From assembly GCA_947177005.1 (NCBI GenBank), contig CAMWSZ010000217.1:1-5803 (forward strand): a DNA stretch of 5,803 nt, written 5' to 3'. The translations under genes were made by a program, and so were the position numbers. The stretch comes from an uncultured Clostridia bacterium. Lineage in GTDB: Bacteria > Bacillota > Clostridia > Oscillospirales > Oscillospiraceae. Positions 1-5,225 of the stretch are shown here, piece by piece. The notes below the pieces were generated by a model, which had not been told where the DNA came from, made no database searches, and saw only the letters and a list, made by a program, of their open reading frames with translations. Position 1 is the stretch's first letter. Each line of letters starts with the position of its first letter.

Positions 1-1
1 C

Positions 2-1375
2 GTGCCTGCGTATTTCGCGCAGGCCCAGCGCGCCGCTACCAAACGCGCAGGCGCGCTGGCCGGACTGCTGGGCGAACGGCGGGTGAACGAACCCTCCGCC
101 GCCGCCATTTCCGCACGCATCGGCGAGGGGGACGCCGATAAAACGTGTCTGGTGTTCGATCTGGGCGGCGGAACATTGGACGTGTCGCTGGTGGAACGGT
201 TCGAGAACGTGGTGAGCGTCACCGCCGTCAGCGGCGACAACTGGCTGGGCGGCCGGGATTTCGATCTGGCCATTGCTCAGGGGTTCTGTGAGGACTGCGG
301 ACTGGATTTTCAGGAGTTGTCCGGGCAGCAGCAGGCGATGCTCCTGCGGCAGGCGGAGAGCTGTAAGGTCGCGCTGAGCAGCCAGCGCCGCGTGCTTATG
401 GTTTTTACCGATGAAAAGGGCGTCAGCCATACCGTCACGCTTGACAATACATGGGTGGTCCGGAAATCCTCCTCTCTGATGAAGCGTCTGGCGGAACCAA
501 TCCGCCGGGTGCTGCTGGACAGCGGCACCCCCGCAAGGGCTATTGACGAGCTGGTTATGGTGGGGGGCAGCAGCCAAATGGGCAGTGTTTCGGGTTATAT
601 CTGCGGGATGCTGGACCGCAGTCCCGCCAAGGGCGTGCGGCCCGACACCGCCGTAGCGCTGGGGGCGGCGGTCTGCGCGGGTATGAAGGCCCGGACAGAG
701 GGCCTGCGGGAGCTGGTGCTGACGGACGTGTGTCCCTTTACGCTGGGTATCAGCATCGCCAACCACAGCGACCCCAGCCAGCCGGTGATGTCCCCTATCA
801 TTGAGCGCAACAGCGTTCTGCCCACCAGCAAAATGGGCGTATACTGCACGGTGCGGGATAATCAGACCGTTCTGGACGTGGACATATACCAGGGCGAAAA
901 CCGCTACTGCCGCGACAACACCCGGCTGGGCGCTTTGAAAATCAGCGTGCCCCCCGCCCCCCGCGGACAACAGTCCATTCAGGTGCGCTTTACCTATGAC
1001 ATCAACGGCATTTTAGAAGTAGAGGTGCTGTCGGAGGGCGGCAAGACCTCCCGCCTGCTGCTCAAGGACGGCGATGTCAGCAATGAGGAGGCGCAGAAGC
1101 GGCTGGCGGAGCTGGCAAAGCTGAAGCTGCATCCCAGAGACCGGGAACAGACCCGCGCCGTGTCCGCACGGGGAGAGCGGCTGTTTGCAACCACCGTCGG
1201 CGGCCTGCGGCGCAGGATCGGGGAGATGATGGAGTGGTTCCAGCAGGAGGTGGAGTCTCAGGAGGGGCTGCGGCTGGCAAAGGCCGTGAAGCGGGCCAAT
1301 GAATTTTTCGACAGGGTGGACGATATGATCCAGGGGACCGGCCTGTACGGTATGGACGGTTGGGAGGAACCATGA
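2..1375 (+). CDS. HscC-like Hsp70 chaperone (DnaK family), 5'-truncated by window edge
   Basis: ATP-dependent Hsp70 chaperone, 457 residues visible. The first codon (GTG) is an internal Val. The VPAYF motif, NEPSAAA (Glu30) and DLGGGT (Asp53, Thr58) match E. coli DnaK Pro143, Glu171, Asp194 and Thr199 at a constant offset of 141, so about 141 N-terminal residues, including the first phosphate loop, lie outside the window. The rest of the ATPase domain follows (SGDNWLGGRDFD at 77-88; VGGSSQM at 187-193). A linker LVLTDV (238-243) leads into a substrate-binding beta domain with DNQTVLDVDIYQGE (286-299) and APRGQQ. The C-terminal lid is short, contains LHPRD (376-380), lacks a DnaK-like acidic tail and ends DGWEEP, which resembles HscC-type specialised Hsp70s rather than housekeeping DnaK. 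The adenosine-loop motif is divergent: DnaK has TRMP where this protein has SQMG. The stop overlaps the start of a J-domain gene, its probable partner. The Hsp70 family is certain; the HscC-like assignment is likely. Confidence -1.
   Translation: MPAYFAQAQRAATKRAGALAGLLGERRVNEPSAAAISARIGEGDADKTCLVFDLGGGTLDVSLVERFENVVSVTAVSGDNWLGGRDFDLAIAQGFCEDCGLDFQELSGQQQAMLLRQAESCKVALSSQRRVLMVFTDEKGVSHTVTLDNTWVVRKSSSLMKRLAEPIRRVLLDSGTPARAIDELVMVGGSSQMGSVSGYICGMLDRSPAKGVRPDTAVALGAAVCAGMKARTEGLRELVLTDVCPFTLGISIANHSDPSQPVMSPIIERNSVLPTSKMGVYCTVRDNQTVLDVDIYQGENRYCRDNTRLGALKISVPPAPRGQQSIQVRFTYDINGILEVEVLSEGGKTSRLLLKDGDVSNEEAQKRLAELAKLKLHPRDREQTRAVSARGERLFATTVGGLRRRIGEMMEWFQQEVESQEGLRLAKAVKRANEFFDRVDDMIQGTGLYGMDGWEEP
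1363..1375 (+). promoter_or_regulatory. Shine-Dalgarno and ATGA stop/start overlap coupling the Hsp70 and J-protein genes
   Basis: GGAGG at 1363-1367 lies four bases before ATG at 1372-1374, inside the last codons of the Hsp70 gene. The TGA of Hsp70 (1373-1375) overlaps that ATG. A TTG at 1360 is in the same frame, but it precedes the ribosome binding site, so ATG 1372 is the better start. The arrangement implies translational coupling and roughly matched synthesis of the two proteins. Confidence -1.
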
Positions 1376-2583
1376 ACGGCTGGCCTTGGAGCGAGCTGGG
1401 TCTGGACGGTCCCTCCGCGCTGGGCGAGGTGAAGCGGGCCTATGCCCAAAAAATCAAGACCGCTCATCCGGAGGACGACCCGGAGGGGTTCAGCCGCCTG
1501 CACCGCGCCTATCAGGCCGCACGGCAGCTGGCAGGGTCCGGTCATACGCCGCAGTCCCTTGATTTCGGGCCCCTGTCCTTCGTGGAAACCGAAAAGCCCC
1601 CGGACCCCCCCAAATATGCGGACAATGATGCGGAGATCCCTTTTGAGGACTACGAGCGTCTGTTTGCCGAGGGCGACGCGGAACGGGAAGAAATCCGCCG
1701 GCGGCGGGCGGAAAAGCGTCTTCAGGAAGCGCAGGAGCGCCGCCGGACACAGGAAAAAATACAGCGTGACCGTGCCTTGGAGAATGAGGAGGCGTGGAGC
1801 GCGGCGTATGAGGCCCTGCACGCGCTGGAGGTGCTCTGGTCGGGGGAGGTCTCCAAAGAGGAGTGGATCCTGTTTTTCCACAGCAGCACGTTTCTCAATG
1901 CGCAGCACAATCTGGATTTTATTTTCGGCCTGGAGGATTTTCTTGCCGAACATCCCAGCCTGCCCGATGAGGTCAGGCGGCACATCTATCTGACCTATAA
2001 ATTCTACACCGGCAAACCCGATACTCCGTATCTGGGCCTGTACCGCATGTTAGAGTCGGACGGGAAAAAGGTGCGGAAAAAAATCCCCTGGCGGAAACGG
2101 ATTCGGGCGGACCTGCCTCCGGTGATTCTTCTCTGTATACTGCTGTCGGCCCTCACCATTGACTTTTTCTTTCTCAACAGCACCGGACGGAATCAAAACG
2201 CTTTTCCGGCGGGCTCCAGTCCTGCGGTATCCGAGACAGTCCCCGAACCGCAGAAGGACCCGGAGCAGGCAGGCATCGAGACGGCCAAAAAACTGGCGGT
2301 TTCTCTGGCAGCGCAGGATTATCCCGGCCCCTACGCCCTGACCGATGCCGGAACGGCGTCCAGCCGGGACAATCCGGGAGAAAAATTTTACTGGGCCCAG
2401 TGTACAGGCCAGACGGACGGCGGCGATACGCTGGTCATGAATTACTTTCTCTCCGTGGACGGTACGAGAATATACTGCATCTCAGATGCCCAGAATGCCG
2501 GGGACGTAATCAGTCTGGTAAAAACAGGCGCCACGGCGGCCGGTGGAAAAACAGTCGATATCTACCGCTGCGCAGTCGCCTGA
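1372..2583 (+). CDS. Membrane-anchored J-domain co-chaperone with extracytoplasmic C-terminal domain
   Basis: 403 residues from ATG 1372. Residues 4-53 form a J-domain-like helical unit: WSELGL, then VKRAYAQKIK (helix II), a loop HPEDDPEGF (32-40), and FSRLHRAYQAA (helix III). The usual HPD triad is HPE here. A charged, Arg/Glu-rich, probably coiled-coil stretch follows (about 97-140), then a Trp/Phe-rich helical segment (141-227). A basic cluster (KKVRKKIPWRKRIR, 232-245) precedes one hydrophobic span (about 249-268), which predicts the J-domain inside and the C-terminus outside. After a Pro/Ser/Glu-rich linker, residues 300-403 form a small unrecognised domain with three cysteines (344, 369, 400). 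The immediate upstream Hsp70 gene is the obvious partner. Membrane-bound J-proteins such as DjlB/DjlC associated with HscC in E. coli are a known parallel. The J-domain call is good; the function of the C-terminal domain is unknown. Confidence -1.
   Translation: MNGWPWSELGLDGPSALGEVKRAYAQKIKTAHPEDDPEGFSRLHRAYQAARQLAGSGHTPQSLDFGPLSFVETEKPPDPPKYADNDAEIPFEDYERLFAEGDAEREEIRRRRAEKRLQEAQERRRTQEKIQRDRALENEEAWSAAYEALHALEVLWSGEVSKEEWILFFHSSTFLNAQHNLDFIFGLEDFLAEHPSLPDEVRRHIYLTYKFYTGKPDTPYLGLYRMLESDGKKVRKKIPWRKRIRADLPPVILLCILLSALTIDFFFLNSTGRNQNAFPAGSSPAVSETVPEPQKDPEQAGIETAKKLAVSLAAQDYPGPYALTDAGTASSRDNPGEKFYWAQCTGQTDGGDTLVMNYFLSVDGTRIYCISDAQNAGDVISLVKTGATAAGGKTVDIYRCAVA
2116..2175 (+). other. Predicted single transmembrane helix of the J-domain protein
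   Basis: Residues 249-268 (PPVILLCILLSALTIDFFFL) are hydrophobic apart from one Asp near the end. They are preceded by nine Lys/Arg residues within 14 positions and followed by a polar Ser/Thr/Asn-rich segment. By the positive-inside rule the N-terminal J-domain is cytoplasmic. There is no N-terminal signal peptide. Confidence -1.
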
Positions 2584-2591
2584 AAACAGAA

Positions 2592-2628
2592 AAAACCGCG
2601 TTCGGGTTTTATATCCGGACGCGGTTTT
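2592..2628. terminator. Bidirectional intrinsic terminator between converging genes
   Basis: Arms at 2592-2605 and 2615-2628 pair over 14 bp with one G-T wobble (2602/2618) around a 9-base loop. The left arm begins AAAA and the right arm ends TTTT, and more A's lie to the left (2583-2595), so read on either strand the hairpin is followed by U's. It sits 8 bases after the J-protein stop and about 30 bases beyond the degV stop on the other strand, and so can serve both. Confidence -1.
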
Positions 2629-2658
2629 CCTATTTACCGGAGGTTTGTCAGGCGGCTG

Positions 2659-3507
2659 TCAGTCCGCTCTTTCCATATAGGCCATGCCCAGCGCGCCGGG
2701 ACCGATATGTGTACCAATGGTGGGCCCGACAGAACAGCGGTGCAGGCGCAGCGGCAGCATATTCTGTTCCTTCAGCTTCGGCAGCAGCAGCTTGTCCTTG
2801 CTCTCGTCGTCGGAATACAGGAAATAGGACGGATAGGCGTCGTCAACGGGATGCTCCGTCATCAGCTTCATCATCTGTTTGACCGCCGCGCCTATTCCCA
2901 GCGCCTTGCTCACCACCGACACCTTGCCTCCATGGACGGTAATCACCGGCTTCAGCTTCGCCACCGTGCCCAGACTGGCCTGCAAGCCTGTCAAGCGTCC
3001 GCCCCGGCGCAGGTATTCCAAGGTATCGATCACCGCAAAAATCCGGACCTGATCTTTGATTCTCTCCACGGCCCCCGCGATTTCCGGCGCGGGCAGGCCG
3101 CTGTCGCGCAGCTTGCAGGCATAGTTGATAAGGATCTGGATTCCGGCGGTGGCGGTGCGGCTGTCAACGATGTAGATTGGGTCGTAGCCGCACATCTCCT
3201 TTGCGACCATGGCGCTTTGCAGCGTGCCGCTCAGATCCCCCGACAGCAGAATCGCTACCACCTGATCCCCTGCCGCCTTTGCCTCCTCGAAAAAGCGGAG
3301 GAAATCCGCCGGGGACGGCTGTGAGGTGGACGGATTTTCTTTCCGTTCCTGGAGGAGCTTATAAAAGACGTCATGAGTAATGGTCTTGCCGTCCTGGAAG
3401 GACGCGCCGCCAAACTGAATCGACATCGGCACCACCCGGACCTCCCGGCGCTTTGCGGCGGACAGATCAAAGTCCGCGGATGAATCGGTCAAAATACGAA
3501 TGCCCAT
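2659..3507 (-). CDS. DegV family fatty-acid-binding protein (FakB-like)
   Basis: 282 residues, the usual length for the DegV family. These are cytosolic two-domain proteins that bind a fatty acid; the FakB members present it to the kinase FakA so that exogenous fatty acids become acyl-phosphates for phospholipid synthesis. Visible family motifs: TDSSADF at 7-13, PSTSQPSP at 59-66, SGDLSGT at 89-95, VDSRTA at 114-119, DTLEYLRRGGRL at 161-172, KP at 186-187, and GPTIGTHIGPGALG at 261-274. Thr61, Ser93 and His267 correspond to the residues that hold the lipid carboxylate in FakB structures (family knowledge). The start is fixed by AAAAGGAGG (3518-3526, minus strand), ten bases upstream of ATG. 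The gene stands alone, with its own promoter and a shared terminator, and no FakA kinase gene is in the window, so lipid preference and partner are unproven. The family call is very secure. Confidence -1.
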   Translation of the reverse strand: MGIRILTDSSADFDLSAAKRREVRVVPMSIQFGGASFQDGKTITHDVFYKLLQERKENPSTSQPSPADFLRFFEEAKAAGDQVVAILLSGDLSGTLQSAMVAKEMCGYDPIYIVDSRTATAGIQILINYACKLRDSGLPAPEIAGAVERIKDQVRIFAVIDTLEYLRRGGRLTGLQASLGTVAKLKPVITVHGGKVSVVSKALGIGAAVKQMMKLMTEHPVDDAYPSYFLYSDDESKDKLLLPKLKEQNMLPLRLHRCSVGPTIGTHIGPGALGMAYMERAD

Positions 3508-3517
3508 AAAGAATCGG

Positions 3518-3526
3518 CCTCCTTTT
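3518..3526 (-). promoter_or_regulatory. Shine-Dalgarno site of the degV-family gene
   Basis: On the minus strand AAAAGGAGG is followed by a 10-base spacer and the ATG at 3507-3505. The near-perfect match to the anti-Shine-Dalgarno sequence decides the start codon. Confidence -1.
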
Positions 3527-3558
3527 TATGATACTGCTTTTCATGCTTCACATAATGA

Positions 3559-3587
3559 ACAATACAATATGGCATTCCATTTGTCAA
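3559..3587 (-). promoter_or_regulatory. Probable sigma-A promoter of the degV-family gene
   Basis: On the minus strand a perfect -35 box TTGACA (3587-3582) is followed by a 17-base spacer and TATTGT (3564-3559), which matches the -10 consensus at four of six bases. The predicted transcript start near 3552 leaves a leader of about 45 bases with a strong ribosome binding site. Confidence -1.
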
Positions 3588-3648
3588 GGGGCTAAAACAG
3601 AAGAAAAACCGCTCAAATAACCGCTGTAATCCCATTGTTATTTTCCCC

Positions 3649-3677
3649 TTGCGAACAGAATACAAATGTGGTATAAT
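3649..3677 (+). promoter_or_regulatory. Sigma-A promoter of pgi with extended -10
   Basis: A perfect TATAAT (3672-3677) is preceded by the extended -10 element TGG (3669-3671). A -35 box TTGCGA (3649-3654, four of six consensus bases) lies 17 bases upstream. The predicted start is near 3684, about 45 bases before the pgi ATG. The perfect and extended -10 suggest strong constitutive transcription, which fits a glycolytic gene. Confidence -1.
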
Positions 3678-3711
3678 TTGCTTTTAGAGAGCTCCATTTT
3701 TTTACTACCAG

Positions 3712-3718
3712 AAGGGGG
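3712..3718 (+). promoter_or_regulatory. Shine-Dalgarno site of pgi
   Basis: AAGGGGG is followed by a 10-base spacer (ATAACAATCC) and ATG at 3729. No other in-frame start lies near, so this site fixes the N-terminus MLKIDLSN. Confidence -1.
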
Positions 3719-3728
3719 ATAACAATCC

Positions 3729-5051
3729 ATGCTTAAAATTGATCTGTCCAACGCAGGTGTTCAGCCCGCCAAGTTTGCCGATGGTCTTCAGCAGGCACAT
3801 ACCTGGCTTCAGGAAGCCACCGGCCGCGGAAACGACTTTGTCGGCTGGGTCAACCTGCCCAAGGACTACGACAAGGAAGAGTACGCACGCATTCAGGCCG
3901 CTGCCAAGAAGATCCGCAGCGACAGCAAAGCGCTTGTCGTCATCGGCATCGGCGGCAGCTACCTCGGCGCACGGGCCGCTATCGAACTGGTCTATTCCAA
4001 CAACTACAACCTCATCAAAAAAGACGCGCCCAACATCTACTTCGCCGGCAACGGCCTGTCCAGCGACAGTATGCAGGAAATCGTGGACCTGATCGGCGAC
4101 GATGATTTCTCGGTCAACGTCATCTCCAAGTCCGGCACCACCACCGAGCCCGCCGTGGCATTCCGTTTCTTCAAGGCGCTGCTGGAGAAGAAATACGGCC
4201 GTGAGGGCGCGGCCAAGCGCATTTACGCCACCACCGACAAGGCCCGGGGCGCACTGAAATCCCTGGCCAACGCGGAGGGCTATGACTCCTATATAGTACC
4301 CGACAACGTGGGCGGACGCTACAGCGTTCTGACCGCCGTGGGCCTGCTGCCTATCGCTGTGTCCGGCGTGGACCTGGACGAACTGATGAAGGGCGCTGCC
4401 AGCATGATGGAGACCTGCCGCGCCGCCAGTCTGGACGAAAACCCCGCCTGGCAGTACGCCGCCGCCCGCAGTGATCTGTACCAGCAGGGCAAGAAGATTG
4501 AGGTCCTGGCCGGTTATGAACCCCGTTTCCGTTTCTTCGCCGAGTGGTGGAAACAGCTCTACGGCGAGAGCGAGGGCAAAGAGGGCAAGGGCCTCTTCCC
4601 CGCCAGTGTCGAATTTACCGCGGACCTGCATTCCATGGGCCAGTACCTTCAGGAGGGCGAGCGCACCATGTTTGAGACCGTCGTCCGCTTCGGCCCCTCC
4701 AAGCATCAGCTGCATGTCCCCTTCGACGAGAAGGACGGCGACGGCCTGAACTTCCTAGCCGGAAAAGACATGGACTTCATCGCCACGCAGGCCATGGACG
4801 GCACTCTGCTGGCCCATGTAGAGGGCGGCGTGCCCAACCTGATCGTCCGCGCCGGTGAGATCAACGCCTTTACGCTGGGCGAGCTGATTTACTTCTTTGA
4901 GTATTCCTGCGGTCTGTCCGGCTACATGCTGGGCGTGAACCCCTTCGACCAGCCGGGCGTGGAGGCGTATAAAAAGAACATGTTCGCGCTGCTGAACAAG
5001 CCCGGTTACGAGGACAAGGGCGCTGAGCTGCGCGCAAAACTGGGTAAATAA
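3729..5051 (+). CDS. pgi: Glucose-6-phosphate isomerase
   Basis: Interconverts glucose 6-phosphate and fructose 6-phosphate in glycolysis and gluconeogenesis; a cytosolic enzyme. At 440 residues it has the length of the Bacillus/Clostridium-type PGI. The first SIS fold contains VVIGIGGSYLGARAA (70-84) and the sugar-phosphate loop SKSGTTTEPA (133-142). PGI signature 1 is DNVGGRYSVLTAVG (192-205) with Arg197; signature 2 is GYMLGVNPFDQPGVEAYK (398-415). Catalytic candidates are Glu280 (in GESEGK), His301 (in DLHSMGQ) and Lys415, each exactly ten residues before the Glu290, His311 and Lys425 reported for Bacillus PGI, so the active site is complete. It appears to be a single-gene unit with its own extended -10 promoter and a strong terminator. 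Codons are strongly biased to C-ending forms (AAC, GGC, TTC, ATC), more so than in the Hsp70 gene, as expected for a highly expressed gene. Nothing is broken or unusual. Confidence -1.
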   Translation: MLKIDLSNAGVQPAKFADGLQQAHTWLQEATGRGNDFVGWVNLPKDYDKEEYARIQAAAKKIRSDSKALVVIGIGGSYLGARAAIELVYSNNYNLIKKDAPNIYFAGNGLSSDSMQEIVDLIGDDDFSVNVISKSGTTTEPAVAFRFFKALLEKKYGREGAAKRIYATTDKARGALKSLANAEGYDSYIVPDNVGGRYSVLTAVGLLPIAVSGVDLDELMKGAASMMETCRAASLDENPAWQYAAARSDLYQQGKKIEVLAGYEPRFRFFAEWWKQLYGESEGKEGKGLFPASVEFTADLHSMGQYLQEGERTMFETVVRFGPSKHQLHVPFDEKDGDGLNFLAGKDMDFIATQAMDGTLLAHVEGGVPNLIVRAGEINAFTLGELIYFFEYSCGLSGYMLGVNPFDQPGVEAYKKNMFALLNKPGYEDKGAELRAKLGK

Positions 5052-5080
5052 TCCGGACTAAATTTCCGGCAATACACTGC

Positions 5081-5125
5081 AAGCAGAGGGATTTCCATAA
5101 AATGGAAGTCCCTCTGCTTTATTTC
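5081..5125 (+). terminator. Intrinsic terminator of pgi
   Basis: Arms at 5081-5098 and 5102-5119 pair over 18 bp with one G-T wobble (5092/5108) around an AAA loop, followed by TTTATTTCT. It begins 29 bases after the pgi stop. It is long and almost perfect, so read-through into the downstream gene should be low. A weak CCGGA/TCCGG repeat (5053-5057, 5065-5069) precedes it and is probably unimportant. Confidence -1.
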
Positions 5126-5142
5126 TGAAAAATAAATCGGAT

Positions 5143-5171
5143 TTGCAATTTTCCAGTTTTTCTGTTACGCT
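5143..5171 (+). promoter_or_regulatory. Possible promoter of the C45-like gene
   Basis: TTGCAA (5143-5148), a 17-base spacer and TACGCT (5166-5171), with an extended -10 TGT at 5163-5165. Each hexamer is only a moderate match to consensus (four and three of six). The site lies just after the pgi terminator and would start a leader of about 45 bases near 5178. A promoter is needed here because of the strong terminator, but the exact boxes are tentative. Confidence -1.
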
Positions 5172-5178
5172 TCTCTCC

Positions 5179-5215
5179 GGAGACAGCGCTGCTCTCCTAC
5201 CACTAAAAAGGAGAG
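5179..5215 (+). promoter_or_regulatory. Leader with alternative hairpins around the ribosome binding site
   Basis: CTCTCCT (5192-5198) is perfectly complementary to AGGAGAG (5209-5215), which is the Shine-Dalgarno region of the gene starting at 5226; the loop is ten bases. The first arm can pair instead with GGAGA (5179-5183) through TCTCC (5193-5197), helped by the palindrome CAGCGCTG between them. The two folds are mutually exclusive, so ribosome access could be switched. The pairing is visible in the sequence; regulation is inference. Confidence -1.
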
Positions 5216-5225
5216 GTCATCCAAA

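Noticed and set aside
2..4. GTG as the start codon of the Hsp70 gene
   Set aside because: The GTG encodes the Val of the VPAYF motif that lies near residue 142 of DnaK; the real start is outside the window.
1360..1371. TTG at 1360 as start of the J-domain gene
   Set aside because: It lies before the GGAGG ribosome binding site and adds only four residues; ATG 1372 has correct spacing and overlaps the upstream stop in the usual ATGA manner.
1258..1983. Minus-strand open frame of 241 codons across the Hsp70/J-protein junction
   Set aside because: It lies opposite two recognised genes and shows no motif or start signal.
2707..3324. Plus-strand open frame of 205 codons opposite the degV-family gene
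   Set aside because: It is a compositional shadow of degV: rich in Gln, His and Arg, without a recognisable domain.
3684..3728. T-rich run in the pgi leader as an attenuator
   Set aside because: A T7 run follows GAGAGCTCCA, but no stable stem precedes it, so an intrinsic terminator or attenuator is not supported.
3705..4715. Long minus-strand open frame of 336 codons opposite pgi
   Set aside because: It mirrors a GC-rich, strongly biased gene, has no family motif and no convincing ribosome binding site, and pgi itself is complete with its full active site.
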